The notes under the pieces were generated by a model, which did not search any database, had not been told where the DNA came from, and saw nothing but the letters and a program-made list of their open reading frames with translations. Positions 1 to 10,925 of a DNA stretch of 64,000 nucleotides are shown in pieces. Each line of letters starts with the position of its first letter. Within the stretch, counting starts at the first letter, position 1. The DNA is from Pezizomycotina sp. ARF18 (taxonomy: Eukaryota > Ascomycota): the NCBI GenBank assembly GCA_002224055.1, contig AZLU01000130.1:39156-103155 (forward strand), given 5' to 3'. The position numbers and the translations under genes were made by a program.

Positions 1-311
1 GGCAAGAACGTCACAGCATCAAGGAGAACGAACTGGGCCCAGTTCGCCGAACCCACCCTAGTCGGCCCTTTCGACGGCGACGTCGCGAACGCCGGTGTGG
101 TCAATATCCCACTCCCAGTTGGAGCGGGCGGGGCCGAGCACTCCATGCGGGTCGTGACGGTGCTAAAGGCCAGATCAAGAGCGTACAGCTGGCGGTAACA
201 GGAGGTTCAGCGCCTTCACGACTAAGGAGCCGCACTTCTTTCTTTACGATGGCGGACGGTACGAAGCACGGTGTCGGCGCCCATGACGGCCGGGTGGCTA
301 CGGAAGACTAA
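1..311 (+). CDS. C-terminal fragment of an unrecognised protein, cut by left edge
   Basis: Frame 1 is open from base 1 to a TAA at 196-198 and has the GC-rich third positions expected of a fungal exon. It includes the stretch FAEPTLVGPFDGDVANAG. The two other frames continue the coding look as far as a TAA at 309-311 (for example EPHFFLYDGGRYE around 225-275), so the end of the protein probably lies beyond the first stop and one or two frame changes separate the pieces. A T-rich, 3'UTR-like stretch follows at once. I do not recognise the family, and most of the gene lies outside the window. Confidence 0.4.
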   Translation, partial: QERHSIKENELGPVRRTHPSRPFRRRRRERRCGQYPTPSWSGRGRALHAGRDGAKGQIKSVQLAVTGGSAPSRLRSRTSFFTMADGTKHGVGAHDGRVATED

Positions 312-1550
312 TTTTTCTTTTAAACATGAGCGTTGAGCGTTTTTCTTTTTATACATATTTTCATTTTTCTTCTCTGTATATTTCTTGAAGCTCATTCCCT
401 TCTATGCTGTCTCATGCATTTACGATCTCTATCCATACTTAACTTAATGACTCTCCTTTCGGATACCTAGAGTTTGATGACCCGGGTCAACTATACCACT
501 TAGCTTTTCTCCGTTGGTCCGGACTGCTGTGTTTTTCGTTCTTCAATAATGACGATTTACGCCGTTTCTTTTTTCAAGTCCTTTCCTTTCCTTTCACATT
601 GGATATCATGTCATACCTCCTTGTTCTTCTCATCCTTCGTATCTATATTTCATCTCATTTTCTAACTCAACTCATCTAATCTGTTGGCATTTACCTAAGT
701 ATTTTCACGACGATTTTTCTTTCTTATTCCTTCCTCTCATCTGTTACGCACTGCACTAAAACCCACAAGAAAAAAAAGTCTAACGAGTTCCAGTTCCAGT
801 TTCCAGATCCAGTTCCTATTGATATTTCCTTAATGTAAATAGAAAAGTTGTTTTTGGATGCGAAAGCCCACTATAAATAGAAACCCGCCTTTACCCACCG
901 AATACTTATAATCGTTATCATGATATTTTGCTGTGACGTAGGTCGTGCTTGGTGCGTCCGAAGTAGCCAATCTAATCCGGCAAAACCTCAGTCGGTTTGG
1001 TGGAGGGATCCCAAGGCGAGCGCTGCCTCCAGTCGGTTTTGTGTTCGAGTTCTAGGAGGCGAGTTTATGTTGTAAATACTCAGGCAAACGGCCTCTACCG
1101 AAACAGAACCGCTGGGTCCCGGCTATGAGCATAGGTGCTCCGCTATAAAGGATCTGACCGGAGTAAAAGCTGCATAGTTCGATCGACCGCTCGCACACTG
1201 ACTGAACTGTGGCTTTCGTTTGTCGTGATGGCATAGGTCAAGACACCTTCAAAGTCATCCCTGGAATTTTCAAAATGGGTCCATAACAGAACCGGTGCTG
1301 TTCAAGGTGGATCAAAAGTCCAACTCCTCTTGATGCCACGGTTACGCTATCCGAATGAGCCAGGCGCATTCATTCTAGCGGATTTCACTCCAGTCTGGTA
1401 TATTCCTGGTCGTAAACGAAATATTTCGATTTGGCCTAGTACAACAGACCCTCTGAGGATACAACTCACTCATAACTCAGGAACACATGTAGATTTTAGA
1501 GCTTGTACCTTGGGATTTGTACGTTACGTATTTCTCTTGACTAGTAGCCT
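312..1550. other. intergenic, no gene seen
   Basis: The first 500 bases are pyrimidine-rich on the plus strand, as in a fungal 3'UTR or promoter. The rest holds short ORFs on both strands that overlap one another and have no recognisable content. No RNA gene or clear transposon end was seen. Confidence 0.4.
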
Positions 1551-3400
1551 TGTTCGACTGCCGTGTTCTGGGTTGGGAAACAATTTTTCGAGCTGATGTA
1601 GTTTGGCCGATCCTCCCCGGGTAAGTCGCTCCGGATGTGAAAATGAGCGGTTCATGAGTGACCTAGGTATATCAGTACGTGATAATATCTACACCATGAG
1701 ACTGGAGAGCAAGCTGCTTTGATCTATAATGGGTTCTTTCAATTTTGGGGGGGACTTGAGAGACATTAGTTTCAAGGTTGGTTTTGAACCTCAATATCTA
1801 CGGGGAAGAGATACGATGTTATTAACCAAGGGGTAACAAGATGGGCGGAATCCATACCGCGCGAGTTGGCCTACGCCATTCGAACGCGCAAGATAGCTGC
1901 TCTTCGCAATCTTAACGCTTTCGTTAATCAAGGATACTTGGGAACACCCACTTTCCAAAGACTTGAACTTTTACTGGGCTCAACCGCGGATTTCCAAAGC
2001 ACGTTGTGAATCTGAGGTGATAATGGTCTAGATTGAAAGTCACCTCCGATACTAGTGAAAGGAACCGGTCGGACTGTGCGAGATAGTTACTTCGCATGAT
2101 ACGACGGAGTCCCTGGTTGAAGGGTACTTGAAACGCCATTTTTTGAGGAAATCGGCTTTCTCAGCGGGCTCAACCGCGGATTCCCTCAAGTTACGAAAAT
2201 TGATCGTGATGTCGTGATTGGGCTCCCAAGTCAGCACTAGTTTGTGCACTCTGGCCCTGGTACTTTAGGTGCCAGCCTAGGGAGCATTGATTGTTATCCC
2301 TGGCTCAACGCGGATTTCGTCAAATGACGCGCCGCCCCTAGCGCAAAGCAGGACCGAAGGTCAGCGCAACGCCAAAATACACATTAGCTTCAAACCACAC
2401 AAGCTAGCTGCTTTCATTGGTGTAAGCCTTTCCCAGGGTGAGGGTAGTTGAGGAGCCACATTTGCGGGTTGAGTAGGGTGCCTCAAAAGTGACAGGAAAT
2501 ACGCTCCTTCTAGCTTCTAGCTAAGTATGTGGTGGACAAGGACACGTCCCGCAACGATGACACATATGATTCGACTTGGGCCGAGTAGCTACTTTTCAAT
2601 GGGATAGACTTTGAGTCCGGTCAAGGGGACTTGGGAGGGTTGGTTTTCGGTATGTGGAAAACTAGACTGGTTTATGAGGTTGGGCGCCTGTTAATCTGAA
2701 AACTCAGTAGCGATGGTGGATCGAACATCCTCAGCAGAACAAACTGTACCTAAAATCCAATTGTAAAACCTCGTAGGCTTTCGCGTTGTGCAGTTTGGAC
2801 TTGTGGAGAGGTACTTGAGACACAGGTTTCTGGAAGTTCGAAATATAGCCCGAACACTGAGCAGCGGGCCTATCCAGGGAATGGCTGGCGTCTCCAGGGA
2901 CAGTAGTCGACCAAACATTACGCGAATAAAATGGCCTGCTCAGCTCGAACCGCTTGAGCTCGGGAATCCTAGAAGTAGTAGCTTTATCTCTGGAGATAGT
3001 ATAGCATTGGGAAACTATTTTTACTAGTTCTAAGTTTTGAGGTGACCGGACGCTGTACCCTATATCAATTGAAGCTCGGTAGAACCTCGTGGATTAAATA
3101 TATCAGTTGAAACGCATAAATAATAGTTTTTGAAACCTCATAGAGAGACGCTTCTAATGGTACTAATACTAATCACACTTATTATAAAGGGGGTCGAGAC
3201 ACCAGTTTTCACGAGAGGCGAGCCGAGGAGCTTCGTCCACAGATTCATTATGGCGGGGTTGAAAACGGGTCAATGATGATGGAGCAAAGTGGGCCAACTG
3301 GCTTATTTACATCTAGACTTTAAAGGAGCTACATGAGGCGCTTTTAGTGGGAAAGGTGGATCTCACCGTAGCCGGCGTTTCTATGGATGATATTCTATCG
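1550..3400. repeat. decayed tandem repeat, unit about 186 bases
   Basis: A weakly conserved block, variants of ttgggaaacaatttttcgag / acttgaaacgccattttttg, recurs near 1569, 1752, 1935, 2126, 2259, 2445, 2626, 2812, 3007 and 3196. Spacings are about 183, 183, 191, 133, 186, 181, 186, 195 and 189 bases. In three successive units the block is followed about 42 bases later by a second block, ggctcaaccgcggattt, at about 1977, 2168 and 2301; the third copy has lost a base. Single units are badly diverged, so this is an old array with one internal shortening. ORFs inside it are short and unconvincing. Confidence 0.5.
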
Positions 3401-3720
3401 GCATCTTCTAGGCTGGCTGCGACTCGGGTGTATTACGGCAGTCTTCTTAATAAATAGAAAACTCATGTAGATTTCGGCTTAAAGGATTGAAATTAAACCA
3501 GATTGTCTGCGCTTCTACATGATGGTGACACTTGCATGCGTTCTACGGCTTAGTCTCAAGCATAGTCGAAAATAAGACCTGTACAAACAAACACCATCGT
3601 TATAGCGCCTCCTTTCTCCTGATAGTAGACTAGCACTATCGTAAAAAGTCAGATTCTAGTGAATTTGAGATATTTCGCCGGAATTAACGCGTCCGCCTTT
3701 TAGCTTCACTTTTTTAATGC
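3400..3720. other. intergenic spacer
   Basis: No coding stretch or repeat was recognised between the tandem array and the minus-strand gene that ends at 3721. Confidence 0.4.
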
Positions 3721-5410
3721 TCAGTGATATGTTATTGCAGGCCTTGTCACCTTCATCTCGAATGATGACCCTGTAGTTGTAGACCCGGGCTTCCTAAAAA
3801 TACCTAGGAATCCCTTGGGAACGCGAAGGTTCGTCGGCAGCGCTACCAGTCCCTCCCACTCATTAGTGCATCTAACATGCTCCTTGACACGTGTCCCAAT
3901 ATCCAACACGAAAGGCGAATTTTCAATGTCGCTCCCTGTTGCTGTATCCGAAAGCTCCACACCGTCCGTATTAAAGTCAATAGCCAACACGCGGGATCTC
4001 CAATGCTCCTGTGCACGTTAATCCATTTCTTAACATCTTCCGTCATGTCCTCGAGGCTCCGAAGCGTCCGCCCGCGTGCTCTGTATTTCTCGAAACAGAG
4101 CTTGTACTTCTCGCGAGCGGGTGCAGGAGTCCTTCCGTTTCCATCGTGATGCATCCGATCTTGCGCATAGTGAGATGCGGGAAGAGACAGTACGCGCGCG
4201 TCGCCGTGTAGAAATTCATGACGTGCATGGAGTAGTACCACTCCAGTATCTCGGTGTGGGTGTTTAACCGGGCGAAGGTGATGATTTCAACGCGAAGAGT
4301 CTCTCCAGAGGTGACATTTTTAGCGAAGCGGAAGCCCTATACGATGATGTTTTATGTTAGTCCTGTCGTATGGTTCGTTCTTTCACGGAGGATGGAGCGG
4401 AGAGGGTTCACTTACAGCTAAGATCTCCGAGAAATCGTAAAGAAACAGTCCCCCCTCCCGCGGGGCTCATCGCGCTAAGGCTTGCCGTAGCTTCTATCAG
4501 CCCCTTCCGATCATGAAAGTAATCGTGTCTGGAATTGTCCTTTATCGCACCGCCCATCGTACTCTTCTGCCACGGATGCGGAATAAAGCTGTATCCCTCG
4601 CCCACCAGAAAGTTCGCGACATTCCAGATACTAGTATTTGCCGTCTCCCACGTCATGTACATACCGAGATCGGAGTCGGGGTAATGCTCGGCGAGGAAGT
4701 ATTGCAGCGCGTCTGATCCGCCGACAGCGCCGTTGACGGAGGATAGGATAAAGCGGAAGCCGCGCGGATCGGTTGAAGACCTTGCGAGGTGAGAGTTGAT
4801 ATTGTAGCGCGGGAGACGGCTGCGGGAAGAATATAAGCGAGGCCGCGGCAAGTCCTGTTCAAGCTCAGCAGCTATTGAAGGTTAAGATAGCGGGCTAGAG
4901 CCCTGTAGATGGGATAGTTCTGCGGACGAAGGAGACCTGGTGTATCGATTTTAACTGCGACGACGTGGAGGCGCGCGGGGCGGTAGAAGCCGACGAGGAA
5001 GGAACGGACGAGGGAGAGATTGATGATTACCCCGAGGAAAATGAAGCGGGAGTAGTGACGAAGAAGAGATGGAAAGCGAGAGCGAAACCGATGATGAGAG
5101 CCACGAAGACGATCAGGCGGCCGATCCTACACACTGACTCTATGCCATTTCGTCTCCGGACCGACGTGACACGACTTATGGATCCCTTCTTTAGCTGCAC
5201 AATACAACCCTACACTACTGGAGAAGAATACTCTGGAGTTCCAGCGAACCTCAGAACACCGCGGAATTCATGAGCCTTTTCTGCCGCACGCGACCCGAGC
5301 TTCACGACCGCGAAGAAGAGGAAGGCGAGGGCGACGTTGAACCAATGATGATTGATGAAAGGCATAAACTTCGAGTTGAGCTTGAGGTTGATCGGAACGC
5401 CAGGAGACAT
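3721..5410 (-). CDS. fungal membrane-linked protein of unknown function with nucleotidyltransferase-like motif
   Basis: The start chosen is the ATG at 5410 (MSPGVPINLKLNSKF), followed by a hydrophobic segment (NVALAFLFFAVVKLG). A second hydrophobic stretch appears around 5000-5110. The best-conserved part, about 4800-4450, contains GGSDALQYF and, twelve residues on, PDSDLGMYM. This spacing recalls the G-S ... D-x-D core of nucleotidyltransferase-fold proteins, as in a widespread unnamed fungal family that I recall only by pattern. An intron with donor GTAAGT lies at 4415-4337. Downstream, HVMNFYTATRAYCLFPHLTM and FEKYRARGRTLRSLEDM are also typical of that family. The frame changes at a run of six G on the coding strand (about 4450-4456), again near 4130, and before the last part (ends 3721). 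Function is not known. Confidence 0.55.
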
Positions 5411-6169
5411 CCACAACAAATTGCTGCAAGAGCTGACTCTTAAAGGAGGAGAAGGAGGGCCAATGTCATATTTTACAGAACTTCTTGTGAATTGGATTGG
5501 ACTGGGGCTTGATTCAAATCTTTGTACTAACTTGAACTGGCTGTTAAACGTTGATGAAATATAGAAATGTATGGTCTCAGCATATATACAATAACGGTAG
5601 CCTGATATTATCATTCGCTTTCTTTTAGAGAGCTTCTGCATAGAAAGTAGACCCTACCAGTAGCACGATTTTGTAAAATCTCCTTGTATCTAGAAAAATA
5701 CGTACTCTTTCCCCAATTACTGGGATTTCGAGAGTCTGACACTGAGCGACAAGTTGGAAAAATACATTAAGCCAGGATATCTTATATTCGAAAGGTACAT
5801 TATTACAAACTAACATTAAGCGTCTAGGGAGTTGTTCTGGACGCTCCAAAAATATAACTACATGGGAAAATTAGAAATTACAAAACTCTTACATCGCACC
5901 TGTAGTCTAAAATAACTAGCAACTTCATGGCCCACCACCCCTTCATGCATACGGCAGGCTCCTCATCTCGGGAGTGCTACCCTCGTCGCTAGTAACCGGC
6001 ACCGGCACCGCTCCGTGCTCATCATACTCCCCGAACCTCTCCAATATCTCCCCTCGTCTGGGTCCCACGCCGTAAACGTAACACCACCAAAACACCGCTT
6101 CCCATAACAGTATTCGTATTAGTACTCGCCCTACTCTTCATCGTCGTCCTAATACTGCCCCATCCACCT

Positions 6170-7356
6170 TTAATACCGCCTTCTTCCCACCCGCGCTGGG
6201 TTTTGCGGAGTCGGGGTACGCGTGGCGACGACGTCGGAGCTAATTTTCTCTTTGCTCTTGTCGGATTCCGGAGCCGCCTTCGCAACGATGCGCGCGCGGC
6301 AGTCACGCTGCGAGTCGGTTGCGGATGCGACGGTGACGCGACCGGCGGTGCGGCGAGCGTATTTGAAACTGTGGTAGAGCCACCTGAGTGGCGGTAGACA
6401 TGCTACGATTATGCCCGCGCATAATTGCGTGTTGGAGATGATGAAGGCGGTGTCGGTAGGGCGGTCAATCCATCTGTTTATTATTAGCGGTGAATATCCG
6501 ATGAAAAAAAATACAAAATCGAGAAAATCTGTTGTAAGTAGGATCCGAGAGAACGTACTTCTTGGAAACCAGCCTCGTAATCGTGCAAACAACCACCAGT
6601 AAGCCAACGCTGAAGGTGATCGCTAATCCGATCATCTTCCTTCTGGAGTTCAGTTGCAACGTTGGGAGTATGAACAGCGGCAGAATGTAAACTAAAATGT
6701 CCGTGACCATATCCTGTGCAATACCGCCTAGATACGCGGGCTTATACAGTTTATATCTCCATAGCGCATACCTCGGCGGAATACGTGCGCCATCAGCGCT
6801 AGGTCAACCGTTTACACATCAAGCACTCGATCAAGAGCGACGTAAAAAAGCAGGCTACGCGGGGAAGGTGGTAACGTATACCCGAAGCGCAACTTTTTAA
6901 AACTCGTCGGGAAAAGCTGGTGTAGAACAGCAGGAAAGAGCCTTTGATCGCGTACAACGCAATAATGTACGGTATGGAAATCCCCTTGTTGACCTCGGCG
7001 AAGTGGTATAGTTCACTCGGGTGTTGGAAGAAAGCGCCGAATCCCTCGAGCTTCCAGTGCTCCAATGATGTGATATAGGTTGACACCGCGTTCTGCACGG
7101 CGAAACCTATCTAAGCGATTATTACGAAGATGTCCGAGAGAGCGACGATACCTTGAAGGTACCAGCGGACGTACAGCGCATGACGACAAATATGAAGGAT
7201 AAGAGGAGGAACGACCATCCCATCGCCTGCAAGACACAAAATTGTTAGTTGGGAGTTTCGACCAAGTAACACCATCGGATTGAAATTCCGTGAATACGAG
7301 AAACCACGTTTTCGTTCGGTGTAACGTACGACGACGCCTACAAGTGAGATAGCCAT
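6170..7356 (-). CDS. rhodopsin-domain (PTH11-like) integral membrane receptor
   Basis: Several membrane helices in the order usual for the fungal rhodopsin-domain family are visible: SDIFVIIA (about 7115), IIALYAIKGSFLLFYTSFSR (about 6930), TDILVYILPLFILPTLQL (about 6690), GLAITFSVGLLVVVCTITRL (about 6600) and LCAGIIVACLPPLRWLYHSF (about 6400). A charged, Ser/Thr-rich cytoplasmic tail ending at 6170 follows. Such proteins sit in the plasma membrane and in some pathogens take part in surface sensing. The family assignment rests on the order and wording of the helices. The start at 7356 is the first ATG of the frame and uncertain. Helices lie in different frames; introns or indels near 7110, 6900, 6750 and 6520 are needed. 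No ligand can be inferred. Confidence 0.6.
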
Positions 7357-7384
7357 TGCGATCGTAGCATTTTTTTTCTTGCAC

Positions 7385-8000
7385 CCGTTTAGAAAAATAA
7401 AATGTGTGCCTGGTAAATAAGAGAAAGATATATAGATCTTTCCACGTTTTTTATGTGATGTTAAAATACTTATATATGGTCGATCTAAGGCTGCGTTTTC
7501 ATGCCCTTATTGTGTGCGTGTGTGACTATGTTTCCTCTCTGTTCAGAAGAAACGGCAAACGGACAAGGGGACCCTGGAAAGTGTGCGCGACAGGGTTATT
7601 TATTCGGGACAGAAGGCCCATGGTTCTACTGACCTTGTCACCGAACCCAATTCATTTTTGTTTTAAACTTCAACGCTATTTCAGCGCTAGTGCGTAGAGG
7701 GTTCAAGTGGAGAATAGCGCTGATCAGATATTGAAATCTTGTGGGTTTCTTGCTCTAAGAGGTCTTGGATCGCTTGGCATCGTTCCATCGCCTAGGTTGG
7801 CGTTTGTCAAGCACAGGAGAATAACCAATAGATCTATAATAAATCGTAAGATGCTCTGGAGACACGGCAGGTATCAGCTGATGCCGAAGAAAGCAAGAGT
7901 CTGCCCAAGACATTCGCCCTCTCGCTACTAAAGTCCAACCTTCGTTTCAAGTATTGAAAATCGAGAGGCAATAGTGGAGTGTTTTAACGCTCGCTCCACC
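7385..8000. other. intergenic, upstream of the receptor
   Basis: This is T-rich sequence upstream of the minus-strand receptor, with short unsupported ORFs on the plus strand (7404-7697, 7707-7931). Nothing is recognised in it. Confidence 0.35.
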
Positions 8001-8004
8001 GAAA

Positions 8005-8765
8005 ATGCTTTCTGATCCTTCAAAGGCGACTGGGCGATTCGTTGCAAAAGAAACGTATAAGGCAATCAAACGAAGGCCGATAGCAAGGCATATTTTTTCG
8101 CTCAGTGGTGTGGTCGGTATTCCACTGGAAAGTTTGGAAGGTGGGTTCGATGGGTTGCTTCTCTCGCCAGTTTCCTTCCAGGGCAGAACTGTCAGTAGCC
8201 TAGCCAGTCAGCGAACCCACCGGCCGGCAGTCCTTTGCATCAGATAACCCAATAATAGTAACGATAAACGACAATCACTCTCGCCGGCTCTCAACGCCGA
8301 AACTCTGTTCTCTGTTCAAGACGCCGAAATGACCTCTCTTTTCTTGCAATGCAGCAGCGGCGATCAAAGAAGCTTGAAAGCCTGCAAAATTATCCCCAGT
8401 TGAAAGTCTAAATGAGAAATTGTTGACACTTTTGACGTGTGGACACAAAGTTTTCTTAGTTCTAATTGCTCACAGGATCAAGGTTTTGGAGTAAACAGGA
8501 CGCCGGCGTGAGAAGATTATCTGATCAGGGGTTTTCCCTGTTTCACTGCCCCGAACTTTTCGAGTCGAGGTTTCCGGCGCTTAGATAAACTGGCTACACG
8601 TGTGAAAGACGTGGGTTTGTATAACCGGTTGCTTGCGCAAAATACGATCATACTCTCGAAACTGCTGAACTGCAAACGTTCGAAAGTGGAGAAGAAGACT
8701 AGGCAATCGCCGTTTGGGAAACCAAATAAAGCAAGGAGCTCTTGCAGAGAACGGGTATGAAACAA
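8005..8765 (+). pseudogene. coding-like remnant, possibly tail of a pogo/Fot-type transposase
   Basis: Two plus-strand pieces look coded. One starts with MLSDPSKATGRF at 8005. The other (about 8565-8755) has a heptad-like run, RVKDVGLYNRLLAQNTIIL, followed by a basic stretch (KRSKVEKKTR). A short coiled coil followed by Lys/Arg is usual at the C-terminus of fungal pogo-family transposases, but no DDE catalytic motif and no terminal inverted repeats were found. The assignment is a guess from pattern and could equally be a broken host gene. Confidence 0.2.
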
Positions 8766-9379
8766 TAGATAGACAAATATCAATGAATATCTTAGGTATA
8801 TCGGTTAGAGGCGAATATCTGAGAAAACAAGGCCGAGCGAAAAGGTCACGGAGATCCGTCTTGAGCTATTAAAAGGATCCACTCAATCCCTAGGAGAGCT
8901 TGAGATTGCCTTCAAATGATATAATTCTTGGAAGTTTCCGCGTAAAGCTTATTGGGATAAAATACAATTCAAAAGCGGGTATAGAGAGGCGAGTGGCAAG
9001 TACGCGGAAGCAATTTATTTCAGAGTTCGATATCCAGAGTTGAAGACCTTTACATCGAGTTCATTCCTCAAATTCACGGGGCAGAAGAAACTGAGCCTTG
9101 GATTGCACCTGGGAAACGCCAGACCTAGGGTGGATTTGTAGTCAAGTTTACGTGTAACCGGATTTTCGTCCCCGAATATGCGGTTCGATAAACGGCTAGC
9201 CATAAAAAAGTGAACCTGAGAAGCTATTCATTGATTATCTCAAAGCCTATTCTTAGCTGAAACATCTAAATCCCCACTACCATAGGAATTATGGGATTTT
9301 TGAGCCTGTCAATAATGGCGTCAATTTCAACAAAAGGTTGAACACTACTACTAAGAATTTCAGTGTTAGAACTCGCAGA

Positions 9380-9935
9380 CACTCTTATATGTCCAGGCTT
9401 GACGTAAGATATTGAAGGATACTACATTTTCTATCTAAAAAAGTCGGGTATAACCGATGGTTTAGAGACGCCGTCGATAAATCAACGTGGAATACGAGGA
9501 TCCGTGAAAGTTCTAGAAGCGAACAGCTTATTGCCATGCGGTGCTCTTTCATGAAAGCAAATTGCTCGTCACATTTGAATTGCAAAAGCGTATTGAAATC
9601 TTTGTTAAGATCATTAATTTTATGATTTCAAAGGTTTGGGCTGAATTCGTCTGGTCAAGAATCCCTTCAATGCTGATATTTTTCACAGCTTTAGCCGAAA
9701 TTTCATACTGTTGTCCCTTGAAAGCAAACAGGTCGAAGGGATTCATCTCTCTGTGAGCATCGAGGTCAGTGTTGCTACTAAGCCGTCGTCTACAGCTCGT
9801 AATAGTCGTCAGTGGTGAAACCCGAATTTCCTTTAATGCGCATCTCGACTCAAAGGTCCAATTTTTCACAGTACGTAAATATATAATTATGAAACCGATA
9901 TATTGGTCACAACTGAGCAGAGCTTTTGCTTTCAA
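9380..9935 (-). pseudogene. unrecognised coding-like stretch
   Basis: The minus strand from about 9840 to 9550 is open and reads like a soluble protein (DLFAFKGQQYEISAKAV, SIEGILDQTNSAQTFEIIKL). A further piece in another frame (about 9410-9300) has SNTEILSSSVQPFVEIDAII. No start, splice site or family could be fixed. It may be a decayed gene whose other exons are unrecognisable. Confidence 0.25.
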
Positions 9936-10074
9936 TAACCGCGATACACAAGTTACCGGGATCCTTGCCGTAGAGCATCGACTTCGCAGTACTGCCCCAT
10001 AAACCCGTTCAAATCATTTTAATCGCGGAGCTTATCACGAAGATGCGAATGTCAAACTCGATAATTCTATCGGC

Positions 10075-10081
10075 TATAAAA
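10075..10081 (+). promoter_or_regulatory. TATA-like box of the first small cysteine-rich gene
   Basis: TATAAAA lies 172 bases before the ATG at 10253, followed by a C/T-rich leader (about 10090-10250) typical of strongly expressed fungal genes. Confidence 0.4.
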
Positions 10082-10252
10082 TGTCTCCCAGCTACCTCTT
10101 CACCCCTTCTTTCCATTACTCACATCAACACCACCCATACCAATCTCTTCTTAACAGTACATCGCACCACATCAAAAATTTATCCAGCCTACAAGTCACT
10201 AGTCTCCTATCGAACTATATAATTTTCATTTCTATAGCTTCAAGATAAAAAC

Positions 10253-10589
10253 ATGTGCCACACAGCCTATTACCACTCCGACGTAGTTAAACCCGTTTAC
10301 CAAAGAGTATTGACTTCTTCGCATGCATTAGAAGCTCTTATTGCTGACCTTTCTTTCCAGTGCGGCCACTGGTCAATTTTCTGGACCGGCGTAAAAGAGA
10401 CCAGGGGCGTTGCACTTGTGATTCACGAGATGTCTTAATGAAGGAGCTGTCGTCAGCAAATGTTACATGTGCAGGGGTGGAGGTAAAAGTGCCACTAGCG
10501 ACCACCAAGGATGCTTCGCTGACGTCAAAGACCAGAGCGAACTCACGATTGAAGAGCTTAATGCCTTTGCGAAAGGAATGGGCTTGTAA
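10253..10589 (+). CDS. small cysteine-rich protein, copy 1 of 3
   Basis: Exon 1 is only ten codons (MCHTAYYHSD). An intron at 10283-10360 (donor GTAGTT, branch TGCTGAC, acceptor TTTCCAG) leads to exon 2, which starts CGHWSIFW. Later parts carry the Cys pattern RCTCDSR and KCYMCRGGG, and the protein ends SELTIEELNAFAKGMGL. The full length would be about 95 residues. Two single-base frame changes in exon 2 separate these parts. The pattern MC...(Y/F)...CGH..., with later Cys pairs, matches a class of small intron-bearing fungal proteins of unknown role. There is no signal peptide, so it is probably intracellular, perhaps metal-binding through Cys/His (inference). Paralogues lie at 12478 and 13866. 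Confidence 0.55.
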
Positions 10590-10628
10590 ACCCCAGCTTA
10601 ACTCTTCCGCAATGGCGGACTCCCCTTG

Positions 10629-10925
10629 ATTAAACATCAAACAAAAAAATTCTCTTTAGTCCTGTGGATTTTGTTCTTTCATCGTCTAGCTGTCCATTTT
10701 GCACCTTTATATGAATTTCCTCAATCGATAGATCGTTCTGCTTTGTTTTCATCTTTTTGTTTCCCTGCGCTGGTTCGCGTTTGCATTGAACATTCGGTAT
10801 TTTTGGGCTCCAATATTTACAGCTCTTTTTTTTTTTTTTTTTTTTTTTCTCTCTTTCTTTCTTTCTTTTTTTTTGTTTTCTATAGCTCCTAAATAGCTCC
10901 TAAATAGCTCCTAAATAGCTCCTAA
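10629..10925. repeat. poly-T tract and 11-base tandem repeat
   Basis: A run of about 20 T and CTTT repeats at about 10829-10874 is followed by almost four copies of tagctcctaaa at 10883-10925. The sequence lies in the 3' flank of the first cysteine-rich gene. Confidence 0.8.

Noticed and set aside
4965-5273. Acidic plus-strand ORF
   Set aside because: Antisense to the membrane-linked gene, which has an intron and family-like motifs on the minus strand.
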